From assembly GCF_009389715.1 (NCBI RefSeq), contig NC_052392.1, forward strand, positions 35,761,360-35,825,359: a stretch of DNA of 64,000 bases. Reading direction: 5' to 3'. This DNA comes from Phoenix dactylifera (lineage: Eukaryota; Streptophyta; Magnoliopsida; Arecales; Arecaceae). Shown piece after piece: positions 11,601 to 24,474 of this stretch. A program made the translations under genes and the position numbers. The notes beneath the pieces were generated by a model that saw nothing but the letters and a program-made list of their open reading frames with translations, did not search any database and was not told the DNA's origin. Numbering within the stretch: position 1 is the first letter of the stretch; the number at the start of each line of letters is the position of its first letter.

Positions 11601-13948
11601 TTGGCTGGGAACAGCGAGTTTTTTTTTTTTTTTGGGGGGGGGGGGGGGGCGGTGATGGGTTGGCTGCATTTCTTATGAAGGAAGATTTGTTATCTGACTG
11701 TGACTAAGAGTTATCTCCTGTTTGACTCAGATGACTAAGAATACAGGAGATACTTGGAGAAATTAGGTGAGAGGAACCCATGAAAGTAAATACTAAAGAG
11801 AAACTAGCAAAGGTTATGCGAGATAGATTATGAGGTTTTGTGAAATTTATTTATAGTTGGGTGGCACGGTATGCCAGGGTGTTTAAAGAGAGCATGATGT
11901 TCAAGAATTACATTGATACTTCACTCTGAAATACTTTCTTTTACTAAAATATCCTTACAAGGTAGCAATTGATAATATAGTAAATGACAAGAATGCTCCA
12001 AAGTTTCCAAACAGTAAATTCTAAGAGAAATATATATTTCAAAATTGAATTGTGAAATCTAAAATTTGAAGATTATTTACTTTGACACTAGATGAATTTG
12101 TGTTGGCACATCTTAGATGATGCAAGCATAAGCAATGCTTATTTAATTGTTACTTTATGATTCTTAAATATTTTATTGTAACTCTTTTGAGTTTGATTGT
12201 CCTTCAGGAGCAGTAAATAAACTTGTAATTTTCTCGCAATAAATTTAGCTAGATGACTTTGTGACAGATGCTGATCTACTGTTTGTGACATTATTCAGAA
12301 GCATGCCTCATATCTTAGACCTTGGTTTATTGGGTTTTAAACTGTTGTGACCACTGCTATGTGTAATAGTAGTACTGTTTCTGATGTTATGGCAGTTATG
12401 GATTGCATTATGTATTGCTACAAATAGCAGTGCATGGTTGGGCACAGGTGTTCTTGTCACCAACATGAGGAACTTCCCTCTTAGCAGGGGCCCTGTGGCT
12501 GGCATTCTCAAGGGTTACATTGGGCTTAGTGCTGCAGTGTACACTGAAATATATATTGGACTGCTCCGTGATTCATCTACAAAACTGTTGCTATTTCTTA
12601 CACTAGGGATTCCTGGTATATGCCTAGCAATGATGTATTTTGTCAGGCCTTGCACACCATCTTTAGAGGAAGACTCATCAGAACATGGCCATTTTTTGTT
12701 TACCCAAATCTCAAGCATATTGCTAGGTCTCTACCTCTGCGCTACTACGGTCTTGGATGATGTTGCCTCACCAAGTGATGCTGTAGCCTATAGTTTGTTT
12801 GCTGTAATGGTTCTCTTACTCCTGGCTCCCCTTGCAATCCCTCTGAAGATGACACTTTATCCAAAAAAGAGCAAAAAAATTGGTTCTGTTGGCCCATCTG
12901 GTTCATCAGACTGTCTAATTGAAGGAAATTTAGATAAATCAGAACCATTGCTAGCCCAATCTTCATCAACAACGAATGCTGGGAGTATTCAGGAAGCTGA
13001 TGATGTTTCTGATGTGGATATACTTTTAGCAGAGGGAGAGGGAGCTGTGAAAAAGAAGAGAAGACCTAAGAGGGGAGAGGATTTTGAGTTCCGTGAAGCT
13101 GTAATTAAGGCTGATTTTTGGCTTCTATTTTTGGTATACTTTCTTGGAGTTGGATCAGGTGTCACTGTGCTCAATAATCTAGCACAAATTGGTATTGCAG
13201 CAGGTGTTGATGATACAACTATCTTGCTGTGTCTTTTCAGCTTTTGCAATTTTGCCGGCCGTCTTGCGGGGGGTGCTGTTTCTGAGTACTTTGTCAGGTG
13301 GAACCATTTTCCTTTTCATTTTATTGCCCAGTTATTGTATTTTGCAGCTATATATGATCAAACATGGCCAAAATGTTGAGTAATTTCAAGGTTTTATTGA
13401 GAGGTTTTCCAACCCTTGCTCAAAGAAAAAAAAGATTTATACAAGATTTTATCTTTTGCAGGTCTAAGATGTTTCCTCGGCCCATTTGGATGACATGCAC
13501 CCAAGTTATCATGATCATAACTTACCTTCTCTTTGCTTCTGGCTTAAATGGTACCCTATATGCTTCAACCGCTTTACTTGGTATCTGCTATGGGGTCCAA
13601 TTCTCTGTCATGGTGCCAACTGCATCTGAGCTCTTTGGGTTGAAGCACTTTGGGTTGATCTATAATTTCATGTTGTTAGGAAATCCGCTTGGGGCTCTCC
13701 TATTCTCAGCTGGTCTTGCAGGGTATTTGTATGATGTTGAAGCAGCAAAGCAGAACTCAGGTTTTCATGATGCTTTGAGCAATTCTTGCTTGGGGCCTAA
13801 TTGCTTTAGGATCACATTTCTAGCTCTAGCTGGTGTCTGTAGCTTAGGCACTCTGTTGAGCATAATTTTGACGGTGAGACTTAAGCCAGTATACCAAATG
13901 CTTTATGCTGGTGGGTCATTCAGGCAGCCTCGGAGCTTGAATCATTGA
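5612..13948 (+). CDS. Nodulin-like / major facilitator superfamily transporter (NFD4-like)
   Basis: Three exons join in phase: 5612-5938, 12396-13297 and 13462-13948, giving 571 residues. All introns are GT-AG; the first is 6457 bp and the second 164 bp. The start is the first ATG of the frame (MPPAVKAGSRPPWVGLAAAV). Residues about 14-265 match the plant nodulin-like domain, with GSAYTFPLYS, VANDFGENFG, ATNSSAW and TNMRNFPLSRG motifs. Residues 265-348 form a polar loop with an acidic stretch and a basic KKKRRPKRGEDFEFREA segment. Residues 349-571 are the second membrane half, with LNNLAQIG, FCNFAGRLAGGAVSEYFVR, PTASELFGLKHFG and the late NCFRITF. About 12 membrane helices are expected. The family is named after Arabidopsis NUCLEAR FUSION DEFECTIVE 4; the substrate is unknown. 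The gene looks intact. Its large intron holds a MITE (8871-9202). Confidence 0.93.
8871..9202. mobile_element. hAT-type MITE, 332 bp, with 8-bp target duplication
   Basis: The ends are perfect 14-bp inverted repeats: CAAGGTATGCTGAA at 8871 and TTCAGCATACCTTG ending at 9202. They are flanked by identical 8-bp copies of CTATGAAT (8863-8870 and 9203-9210). An 8-bp duplication is typical of hAT transposons. The body is GC-rich compared with the intron and holds repeated ACCGGT-type motifs plus two copies of GTACGGCTAGGAAC (around 9008 and 9128). There is no transposase. The perfect duplication and ends suggest a fairly recent insertion. Confidence 0.85.
10433..10696 (-). other. Unidentified coding-looking fragment, antisense in the intron
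   Basis: This is an 87-codon frame on the minus strand. Its composition looks protein-like (segments such as VEVYAESRQDEKIKKLNRLL and VEWFSDEFKQFVEMKASS). I do not recognise the family. It has no visible flanking exons and lies inside an intron of an unrelated gene, so it is either a stray exon or pseudogene piece, or chance. Confidence 0.2.
11619..11649 (+). repeat. T15G16 homopolymer junction
   Basis: Fifteen T are followed directly by sixteen G. The G run could form a quadruplex in the transcript, as it lies in the intron of the NFD4-like gene on the sense strand. Homopolymer length from assembly is not reliable. Confidence 0.8.
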
Positions 13949-16917
13949 TAGCAGTGACCCGAATGAACATGGCCTTCATCTTGAGCTGGGGCCCTTTCTT
14001 TGGTACCTGTTCTTGTGTTGTAATGGGTTTGTGTACTTAAATATCGTGCAGTTATCAGGAGCCTTCTCTGCCCCAATGAATGATTTGGTTAATCTTGGGA
14101 AAGAAGCTTCTTATAGACTGAAGTATTTTACCTGACTAAACGTGACTTACATCTTTGCACATGACATGATGACTCATTGATCCAATACTAAAAATGTTAC
14201 AATTAAAATCAAAATCCTAATTAAAATTTTAGGAATTCAATTTTAAAGCTGGAAGCATATTTGTGTTTAATCATAATAGTATAATGCATCTAGTCTATTT
14301 TCCTTACCTGTGTCGTTTTCATTCTTAAGCTTTCAATAATTCTAGTGAAAGCTGTATTTGATAAGTTTTCAAATGAGGTTTTCTAGGATACATATAGTTT
14401 TCAATAAAATGTATCAGCGGTAAAGCAATCCTTTAAGTTGTTGATCTATCAGTCCTATTTTTATGATGATCGTTGTATTCTGATCCTTTCTGATCCTTTT
14501 TTAGCTTAAGATGCAAGCTTAAGTGATGATTAGTTATGAGTTGTTAAAAATAGAATTCGTGATTCATGATTACGTATGCTGGTTCTTATTAGTTTATATT
14601 CTTTATGAGTTAATACATTCTTGGGACTTTATGAACTGCATTTTGTCTTCTCATCATACTTGGATGAAGGATTGTCTTGTTTTCAGGGAAGGATGAAGTA
14701 TTCTGTTCTCTGCTGTCTGCATCGATTTCGGAACCCTTACCCTTTCTCCATATATGTGCCATCACCAAGAAATTATTGACTTGAAACTCAGCTACGCTTC
14801 TTGCCAGACCGAGCATCTTTTGGGGATCGTCCTCCATTGTCTCTGTCTGTTGTACCTATATTTTTGTCGCTGCTGCTCCCTAACTCACTGCAAGGCTATC
14901 TTCTTGGACTGTTGTACCTTTGCATTGCTGCTCAATTACTCACTTCTAGACCATCTTTTACCCTATGTTTTAGCCTCATCAGTTTGCTGTTTTACATTAT
15001 GCCCTTAGTTCCCAGTATCATGTTTTCACAAATGCTCTTTCTGCAAATCCATGCAAATGACCTGACACTTTAAGGTGCTATATATGTCATCACACTTCTC
15101 TTAAGTTATGAACTATAGATACCTCGAAGAAATTCTCATGCCTTTCTTATAATAGACCTTTATCACCATCCTCGGTCATCAAATATTCTCTCTCATGGAT
15201 GGCAGGTTATGTTCAGATAGAGTGAATGTAGAAAACTGGAAGACCATTATTCTATCATGATAAATGCATGTCTTCTTACTGTTTACATGTACTCTTATCC
15301 TTTGAATGGGCTTGTGACATTTTTAATATTATATGTAGTCCCCATGCGTGAGCCTATCCTGTAATGTGGTACCATATCATTAGGAGGTCTAGTCGCTGGT
15401 AGTCACTGGCATATATTCGGCTGAATGCCATCCTCAAAATTCCAGGGGGATTATCATTAGAAATCCCATCATTTTGATGTCTTCTGATTTGAGCTAATGG
15501 TCTGAAAAACCAGGAGTGGTGGTTATGAGCTTGAATCCCAAAGTCGGATGACCTACAGCCTCTTCATGTTGATATTAGAGGTTCGGCAGTATGCGAACTT
15601 TAGCAATAAATCCATCTTGGAAGCATTTGAATTCTTGATGTTGGTGGTGGGCATTTTTCTAAAATTATTTAGCCGGTTGGTCGATGGTACAGATCAAAAC
15701 CTTTCTGGTAGGAACTGCTGAAGTAGCATTTGGTCTTCAAATTCAATATGGTTCTGTTATAGCTCAAGGTTCTTAGCTGAAGTTTCAGAAACTTTAGAAG
15801 GTCTGACCTATAAATTTTTACAGTGGACAATTAATTCAGACTCCCCAACTCAGTAGTAAGTGCGAAGTCGCATCTAGAGTGGGACACTGTTTATTAACGG
15901 ACCACCGGCATCTCGGGGCAATCTTTCAATTGCTTTTCTGATTGCTAACTGACGCAAAGATTTCGAGTGGAGTGGTCATGATCTGGTATAATGGTGGTCT
16001 ATTGATGTTTGCAGGAACATGTAGCTTTTTAGTCACTTATTAAAAAAAATTAAACATGGGATCTGCAGGGACCTCACTCCCAATGATCTTGCTTTTTGCA
16101 AAGAGAATCGATCAACGAGTTCTTTATGTAAACAAAGTGTTCCTTAATTAAGTTGGTTGGAATGATTCATGATATGAGACTACAAATTATATCCCATATG
16201 ATGTTAAGAGGACAGCCAACAAAAATACTTTCCCATATAATTGTTTGTCTACAGACCCCTTTTAGCAAAATACATATTCCTCTTCCTTCTGACTTGAATG
16301 TTGCCCACTTTAGAATGATTTCTAAAGATCTGACCCCAATGTACATGAATGGATGAGTCTCTAGGCTTGAGGTTTGAGAATTTATGGGCATCAACTGTTC
16401 TGCAAATGTATAATACTTCTTGTCCAAGCATGCTTAATTGCAGAGCTTTGATGGAATCTGGTAGCCACTTTCACCTACCTTCACAGCCATCAGTTCTTGA
16501 CAAGAAGACAGTGTTTGAGACATTTAGACCAAACCTAATGTATGGATGCTTGGATGCTCTCCACAACCATTTCCATCAATCAAGCCCTTCTGAGGTGGGT
16601 GACTGACTCCATCAAGTTGACTTGGACTCTTGGGATGGAGGAGACTCAAGCTATACATCAAAGAATTCATGAGAACAGACCTTTCCCCCTTATATTGCAT
16701 GCATACATATGTTCATACATGTATACCTAACCTCTAATCATTTCTCCCACAACTTTGAGATTTTGTTATCTTCCTCACAATCAGAAAACCAAACAACCAA
16801 AGCAAAGCACAAATGCAAAGTGGACAAACCTCCAAAGTAAAGCACTCTCATGGCTCCTGAAAAGCCAAGGCACAAAAGCCTGCTGAAAGACACTAGGAAA
16901 AGCTCTTCTCCATGTGC
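13949..16917. other. Intergenic region between convergent genes
   Basis: This lies between the stop codon of the NFD4-like gene and the stop codon of the SAM-domain gene, which face each other. It holds their 3' UTRs. Short frames around 14750-15070 and 16150-16600 have no recognisable domains and I treat them as chance. Confidence 0.4.
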
Positions 16918-17484
16918 TTAAGTTGGCTTCAAGTCCTGAAACATGGAGTCCCACCTGATCGCCTCGGTGCTGCTCCCCCAACATCCATCTTTATCACCAC
17001 CTTTCTCACCTTCCCGATTGTTGTACGCCACCGGGCTTGCGCTATGCGTGACAGAGTTTGGTCTGGCAACCTTGACACTGCCCTCGGTGAGCATCAGCCT
17101 TCCCTGCTTCAGTAGCGCCAGCCTCTTGTTCCTCTTCAGCATGGTTCCCTTCCACCTTGCACCACCGTATGAAGGCCTTGGGACGACCACGATGGCCGAA
17201 TTCTCTCGACGGACCAACGAGTGGATGTACTTGGCCAGGAACTTTGTGGTCTTCTTCATCGCAGTGAGGAGCCTAGCGACCGGCTGTGGAGAGTTGGACT
17301 TCTTGGCTAGCTTGAGTATCTCAAGCCTGTGCTTGGCTATGGAGATCCCCATGCTTTGGAGGAACTCATGGTTGAAGTGGATGATGTCCTCTTCCTCAAG
17401 CTCATTATGGGAGAAAAGGAGCGAATACTCATAGATAAGGCCATGTTCAAGATTGGATTTGGAGAGCCAAGAGTACCAGTCCAT
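16918..17484 (-). CDS. SAM (sterile alpha motif) domain protein
   Basis: A single uninterrupted frame of 188 residues starts at the ATG at 17484. The N-terminus (MDWYSWLSKSNLEHGLIYEY) through about residue 62 is a SAM domain. It includes LLFSHNELEEEDIIHFNHEF and the end helix LQSMGISIAKHRLEILKLAK, which match a small plant SAM family that starts with the domain at residue 1. The rest is basic and low in complexity, with a KKTTKFLAKYIHSLVRRE stretch and a polar tail. SAM domains mediate protein-protein or RNA contacts; the partner cannot be told from sequence. There is no intron and no signal peptide. The gene looks intact and points toward the NFD4-like gene. Confidence 0.85.
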   Translation of the reverse strand: MDWYSWLSKSNLEHGLIYEYSLLFSHNELEEEDIIHFNHEFLQSMGISIAKHRLEILKLAKKSNSPQPVARLLTAMKKTTKFLAKYIHSLVRRENSAIVVVPRPSYGGARWKGTMLKRNKRLALLKQGRLMLTEGSVKVARPNSVTHSASPVAYNNREGEKGGDKDGCWGSSTEAIRWDSMFQDLKPT

Positions 17485-20400
17485 GGCTTTGGGTTTCCTG
17501 AGGGGGAGGGGAGTGGAGGATGGAGGTTTATGAGTAGGGAGGAAGGGGAAGGGCTTGTGGAGGAGGTGGTGGGTTCATTAGATTTATTTCTTCTTTCATC
17601 TCTGCTCTTTGTGGAATTTGTAAGCAGTTGTTGTGTGGTGGAAGCAATGGGAGGTGGGTGGTGGCCCACATGGATTGGGTCTCATGGGAGGTCTCTGTTT
17701 CTGTGTCTGGTGTTAAGGTTAAAATGAGAGGGAATGGAATCTACTTTTCTTTGGAGGATAACAGAAGCTGACAGGATTGCAGTTAATCTTTTCATTTGGG
17801 GGAGTAAAATATTGTGGTTAATCTTTGAGGGATGGGATGTCACTTCCAAAGCATCTAGTGTCTTGTGATTTCGCCGGGCATGGCCATTGATGAATGTAAC
17901 AGAGATCATAATTTATTATTTACCATCTAACAAACGAGATGCAAGGAGAGTAGAGATCTTCTGCTGCTTGGTTCCTTTCAAGACAGGAAATAAGGCTACA
18001 TCTTGATCACAAAAAAAAGGTTTGGAGCCTCAAAACAGTGTCATAAACTTAGCCTCACTTGGGGTCATCATATCACTGTGAATTCCTTTTATCTTCTGCC
18101 TCTAGAATTTAGTACATGCCATATATCTGAGGAGCAAACAAGGATAGCTATGATATTAAGATCTAATATTCTAAAATTTTATTTTTGATTATTAATGCAC
18201 TTTTCCCCACTTTCGAATGTTATGCTTCTCTTATTTAAAAAAAAAAATAAAGAGGAAACTAAGCTAAGGCAAGCCATTTAGTAAACATATGTATCTCTAG
18301 AAATACTTAAAGAATATCGTCTCTCCAATCCACCACACATCTACTAAGCATTAGCTTGATATGGTCATATAGATATATCATTTTTGCAAATAATTTGGAG
18401 AGTTGTTGCCATCATGATACCTCATTAGAAGTTGAAACAACTTCTGTATGTACGACTATCAATAATTTGAAACCTTAGTTGAACTAATTTCTTTCTTTAA
18501 TCAAGCCAAATTAAGATTTATTTATCTTTCGGTCAACTTCTGAGACTAGCTTCCATTAGTTGACCATTAAAATATATCATGGTAGATGTATATTATTCAT
18601 AATTGTAGTAAGATTACATATGAGATAAGTTGTAGACCTTTATTTCCTCATTGTATTGAAGGTAAATATATATGGTGTGAGACATGAGCACTTCATATGA
18701 TGGATTCCATATGAGAGACTCGCTGCAGCTCAATACCAAGTTGATTTTAGCTTAGACAGTCCATGGCAAAAGATCACTGTCTACATCCATTACACCTTCT
18801 GTGTGTCGAGGGAAAACGGTGGTATAATATAACCTACAAGAGACAAAGTAAGGTATTGCAATTCAACATTAGAACATGGTTTGTGAGAGTGACCTTGTCT
18901 TTTAACTACGGAAAGATTCTTACTTCCATGCAAAAAGACATGACCTAGAAAGTGAGATGGGTGCCAAGGCCATGAGGACTAAGAGTGAACCCCAAGCTAC
19001 AATCACGGCCTGAACAAAGGTGATGGGTGTGGGTCTCCCTCTCACCAAGATGAATGCCCTGTGGGTGTGAGCAGGGAATGAAAGGGATAGTATGTCCAGG
19101 CTTGCCTTTGTCAAGGGGAAGGGCAGATTCATGCTTTGATTTGTCCAAAAGTTGCCTCCTTTTCATTGCCAATGCTTGTGGGTAGGTAGGTCACAAGTCA
19201 TAAGCACCCTTGAGAACTACCATAAACAAACCCCTTCAGTGGGATAGTTAAACCATAATTTTAGGTTCCAACAAGAATCTAGATGGCAATAATTCCTCTT
19301 CACTTTATGAATGTTGCTTTGTTGTTCCGAAATTTATCGACAGAGACTGTATGGTCCATGAGATCTTTCAATTTGGATCAGAACTGTAAACTTATCTTTC
19401 GGGCGCACTCGGCTTTATGAATTCTCTTTATTTTCTATTCATGGTTGCCATTTTGATGATTTCAGGACTGTTCAAAACCCTTAGCTTGTTTCAACTCCCA
19501 AATCTATTGCAATCATTCAAAATAGATATAAACCATAACATACATGAAGGTAATAAAACAGGAAATGCAAGAACGTATGCTACATCATATTTGACTCCAG
19601 AAAATAGTCAAATTTGTTTAAGAAAAGAAGAAGAGTTCAATTTACCACACCTAAACATCTTTTATCCTACATAAAGATATGTACATACCTACATGATCCT
19701 GCACCTACTACCAAGTAAAATTAGTCTCTGTCTTTGCTCAAAAGAAATATTTCCATCTCAATCAAAAGTCAGACAGGTTCTATTAAGTCCAAACTGCTCC
19801 GTGACTGGGATAGAAACCATGATTGTAGACAGATTGGCCAAGCACTGTGGAAATACGCTCAACAACAATCCTCACAGTGTTTTATAATTTAATCACTTTG
19901 TCCACCGGTTTGTATCTACTCGCTAATATATTATTTGATTCAAACTGTTTAAAAAATGATGCTCAAAGGATGGAAGGTTTATGATGAGGCATGATGAACT
20001 CTTGCATATTTTAGGCTGATGTGATCATTCCTGCTATTATAATGCAGTTGTCTTGAGTTTATTGTCGGAACTCATGTATATCTATTGAAGGAAATGCCTT
20101 GGGGTCTCTATTTTGTGCACATAAAAAATTCTCCGATACCAACTCGTGCTCGACAATTTGGTGCTCAATTACATTCTATCTATTTTTTTTTTTAAAAAAA
20201 ACTAGAAATCACCCGTCATATTACGACTCAGTTCATTGGTCTGATGTGGAAGTCAGTGATTCACTGAACAGTAGGCAAAGCCCTGCTAGCTCCATGATGA
20301 TGATTAGTAGCATCTTTTGAAAAAAAAAAACTCACAACCAATCTATTGCATTGATCCTCTTCTACCATGTAGTGGTTGGGCAAATCTGCAATGTTCATGC

Positions 20401-22559
20401 AATGAACCCCGATAGTTCCTTCTTATAGTGTCAACAATTTCATTTGGACTAGTTAGGATTCAGATGCTTATGTCTGCTGAAACTAGCAAAAAAAAAAAGA
20501 AGAAGAAAAAACAACTAACACAAAGTTAAAAAGAAGATGGTGGAGAGAGATTAATTTGAGGTTCCTCGACCTTTTAAACGAGAAATATGTTTAACAAATC
20601 ATTTTAACGCTTAATAAGCACTTTCTTTGAGGTTTGATTTAAAGATCAAGCTTCACCTTGTTAATGGTTGAGAAAAAATGTGTAGAAAAATATATTCTTT
20701 ATGCACCAATGGTATATCTCATGTTCACTTAATATTTTCACTCCATATGGTTTAACAAACACTTTCAAATTTCATCAAAGTAAAAGTATTCTTAAAAGAA
20801 AGTATCAAAAAAATAGAAAAACAATTCAAGTTGATCGATGTGATGATCATAGAGCACAAATTAATTTTACAAACAAATAAGTTTTGTACTCTCCTCTGTG
20901 CTAGATTGTGTAAATAAAATATAGTGATTGGTTTATAATTGAAGTATTTTCTAAAGACCTACATATATAGGAATGCATTCTAGTTTGGAAATGGAAAACT
21001 TCCTTTTGAAATAAGGTCAAAATATTTCATTAAACCATGACCAGCTAATAGAGAAAAGATCGAAGGGAATTTTGATGGGCATGTACAAGGTAACATTTTA
21101 AATAAATGATTGACATGAATTCATTTTTTTATTAAGAATTGTGGTAAGGATGCCATACCATGGATGAAACTTGGAACTCTCCCAAATGGAGAGGATGCAT
21201 ATATATTTTGCTAAGCTTGAGCTATTTGGCTTGACATGAATTCATCATGCATGTTGGAAAATCATGGTATTGATGGATTACCATACACAGAAATTTGAAG
21301 AACATATAGCCCTAATTGGTTGCACTTTATTTTTAATATTAGTCGTATATGTAAGTCACCCTTCGTCATCTTAGCCATTTAAGTTGTTAACCTTAATTTT
21401 TCTAGTTTATTATAATAATTGCTTAGTCTTCTTTCCTGCATCTTATTTCCTGATTAGAATGATCCATGATTTTATGTCTCCCTTGGGCATTCTGTTGAAC
21501 ACTATTAATATCATTTTGGCCCAATACCTAGCAACCCAGAAAACCTTTGACCATAAGCCATCGTTCTCCTTTGGGCTGCATTTGAAGAGGTCATACTCTA
21601 TGTTATGATGTCATCAATTTTCTTTGATTTATAACCATTTACCCTTAGTTTAAACTTATCATCAACTTAGACATTTCATCAAGGATTTCCTTCTTATCCA
21701 TACTTCATTCTTTTGCTTAGATTTGATCATTGGCTCCATCAAGAGTCCATGCAATAAAGACAAAATGTATAGAGGCAAGATATGTGCTTTAGGTTGCTGT
21801 TTTTAGATTGTGGAGCTAGCAAGAAGTTTTGAGTAGGGTTTCCAACTTTTCCAAGCAGATCAATAACTTGGACAAGTTAATTCGATCCAAAAAAATCAAA
21901 AGAATAATTAAACTATTAAATTTAAAAATATTGATAATACATATGAGAAATATGTAAGAAGAACAACAATGTTAACCAACAAAACAGCAACAGCAGCAGC
22001 GGCGGTAATGCTAAGAGTATATTATAATTTTTAGACTAATATTTAGTTTATCAATAATTGCTTCTTATGAATAAATTATAAAAACTAAAATAAAATTAAC
22101 ACCCATTTATTGTAGCTATTGTGTAAACTGCCAGAGATCATAAGCATTGCAAGTTGACCTCGAATCACTATCTTAAGATCATTCCAAGCAACTAGAGGCA
22201 TGGGATGGTGAACCAACATGCTTCCATCTTCTGTACCCAACAAATCCTCTAATAATACTACAAAAAGGAAAGGTTTGTTACAAAGAAAATCTTTGCTTAT
22301 GGGAGGCAGGAGAGACAGAAGGAACATAAAATAGGGATCTTTTAAGATAGAGTTTCCATTAAGAGGTATTAAGGTCATCTCAAGTGAAATCATATGTTTT
22401 CTTTTCGAATGCTAGCCAAACTGGATTGCGAATATTATAGTTAAAATACCATTTGGTGGAAGGCTCATACTATGTCAATTAAAAGATTTTCATTGACCCG
22501 GTATGGATTGGGTTATACACAAAAATGTGAGAGGAAGGGTGTCAGATGAAGTATTAATT
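17485..22559. other. Intergenic region up to the assembly gap
   Basis: This long AT-rich stretch begins with the promoter side of the SAM-domain gene. I found no gene, tRNA or complete mobile element. Poly-A and poly-T runs are present (for example around 18235, 20180 and 20490). The frame at 22085-22393 is listed separately. Confidence 0.4.
22085..22393 (-). other. Unidentified 102-codon open frame next to the gap
   Basis: A minus-strand frame with protein-like composition (for example LVHHPMPLVAWNDLKIVIRG). I do not recognise the family and there is no supporting exon structure. The 100-N gap begins 167 bp away, so the neighbouring part of any gene could be missing. Confidence 0.2.
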
Positions 22560-22659
22560 NNNNNNNNNNNNNNNNNNNNNNNNNNNNNNNNNNNNNNNNN
22601 NNNNNNNNNNNNNNNNNNNNNNNNNNNNNNNNNNNNNNNNNNNNNNNNNNNNNNNNNNN
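22560..22659. other. Assembly gap of 100 N
   Basis: Exactly 100 N, which is the usual placeholder for a gap of unknown size. The sequence to its right runs into a gypsy-like LTR, so a repeat probably broke the assembly. Confidence 0.98.
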
Positions 22660-22943
22660 TCGCTAGGCATGGCTATGTTTTGGACCACTGTGGATTGCTG
22701 CCATAGCCACCACCGCCCTGGGTTGCCCTCCTCTAGCTAACGCCATTCGTATGGTCCTTTCTTCACTTCATTTTGAGAAAGAAAGAGAAAGCCCTTCTTG
22801 TTTCCTCTTTTAGGGAAGGGATTTAGGGAAATTGGTAATGAACCCCCAGTGACCAGTAGAGGGTATCGGACTGTCGATCATCCCTTTATGGTTTTAACTC
22901 TATACAGGAGCATCCATCTGGAAAAGAAAGTGTTGACCAGGGT
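22660..22943 (+). mobile_element. Possible 3' internal end of the gypsy-like element
   Basis: This lies between the N gap and the LTR. It has purine-rich runs (GAGAAAGAAAGAGAAAG) and no readable protein. It is assigned only by position. Confidence 0.25.
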
Positions 22944-23989
22944 ATTGCACACCCCAGTTCTTAAATCTAGGTTTAGATTAAGTTGAGTTTGTCACTAGTA
23001 GAGTTAAAAATTTTCAGATATTAATTGCCTATATATATAAAAGCTATTTTGTTTATCAGTAATTTTACTTTATGTAGTATATGATAATTGTTCATTATAT
23101 GCTTACCTATTAAGTATATGTAGTTCTTTATGAACTTATATTTCATATATTACTGATTCTGGTTTGCATAGACTTGACACATGCATCAATTTTTTTGCAA
23201 GAGAGGTATTAATTTTTGAATTATGTTTACTTAACAACATATAACCCAAATTGTATATCTACATGATTGGTTGTGGTGCTCTAGACTAGCCAATTGCTTT
23301 AAAGCCCCACCATAAGCCAGAAATGTGGTACTATGTATACTAATATGATACTCCTTGATGCTCACTATGGGCCAAAAATGTAGTGTTATTGATGCCCCAC
23401 ACGAGTTGGAAGCATAGTTGTGGTAGTTTAGATGTGAGAACCTAAATATTACATATCTGATATATGCTAATTTGAAATAATTATTTGATGTGATTTATTG
23501 CACTAAAAGATGTTTTGTTTGCTACGAACGTTTTATGATCATAATATTTTATAGCATGGAATTTATATAAGTGATAATCATTTGATAATCTCTCATCTAT
23601 TATTATTATTATAAAAGACATGGGTGCATAGAAAAAATTCTTATTGGGCTGAGAAGCTCATATCCATTTGTTCTATTTTTTTTTCAGAGTCACAAGATGC
23701 GTAGTTTTAAATAGGTTTGGGCATGAAGTTCATAGTGATGGAGTCTTTTGTTAGCTAATTTTCTAATACCAAATGAATAATTGAATATTTATAATTGAAC
23801 AAGTTTAATTGGTTGATTATAGTGGATTTATTTAGTTGGATTATTTGGCTATTAACTATTGATTTAAAATTTTAGAGTTATTAAAAAATTTATTTATTTT
23901 AGATTTTGCATTGATCTTTAGGATACCGCTCTAGAGTTCCTGCAGCTGTATCACGGGACTAGCTTAGGTGCTAGGTTCGAGGTGTGACA
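22944..23989 (+). mobile_element. LTR of the same Ty3-gypsy-like family (3' or solo LTR)
   Basis: The end GGTTCGAGGTGTGACA (to 23989) and the start around 22944 (TTGCACACCCC) form the imperfect inverted termini of an LTR. The block around 23640-23720 (ATTGGGCTGAGAAGCTCAT, then CAGAGTCACAAGATGCGTAG) aligns with 1707-1775 of the first LTR, and the last 60 bases align with those ending at 2012. A purine-rich run (GGAAAAGAAAG) lies just before it, which would suit a polypurine tract and thus a 3' LTR. No primer binding site follows 23989. The internal part would lie across the assembly gap. Confidence 0.55.
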
Positions 23990-24474
23990 AAACTATCTAT
24001 GGTTATGGGTTGTGAGACATGGAAACACTTGCATGTGAAATGCCCCGCTGTTGTACGTTGCTCTCAACCTCCAGTCTCCTGGAAGTCATTACTGCCTCTC
24101 GACTGAGCCTAGGCTGATTCTGCCACATTGTTCATGCATGCTCCATTTCTCTGTCGTTGCCTACATTAAAATGAAAGAGATGTTTTGATCTTATTTCAAA
24201 GAAAGAAAGTTACGGCCTAAGGAGAGGCTTTAATGTTCACATATTGACGATAGAGTTCCAACGGTTCTTATTTACAAAGAGAAAAATTAAAGAAAAAAAA
24301 TTATATTGACAGTTACCACAATTTTGGATGCCTCCCATTATGTTGTGCGTATCCTTATCAAGGCTTTTCAGAAAAAAATCTATTATTTAGTTGCTATTTT
24401 ATTGCAATAGCTATTGTATAACAGAAATAACAGTTAGTACATTATTATTGTTCATCTCAATAGAAAAGATTTTA

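Larger units (their letters stand above)
5939..12395 (+). other. Large first intron of the NFD4-like gene
   Basis: The donor GTGAGT follows TTCTGGGTG, and the acceptor ends TTATGGCAG. The intron is 6457 bp and AT-rich. It contains a hAT-type MITE (8871-9202), a T15G16 homopolymer junction (11619-11649), and an imperfect local direct repeat (about 8557-8600 against 8650-8695, both with TCTCAAATAAA). A short antisense coding-looking frame lies at 10433-10696. No other gene was recognised in it. Confidence 0.75.

Noticed and set aside
16943-17727. Plus-strand open frames opposite the SAM-domain gene
   Set aside because: They are shadows of the minus-strand gene, which has a recognisable domain starting at its first codon.
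668-23989. Treating the two gypsy-like LTRs as ends of one 23-kb element
   Set aside because: Two unrelated intact genes lie between them and the LTRs are strongly diverged, so they are separate insertions of one family.
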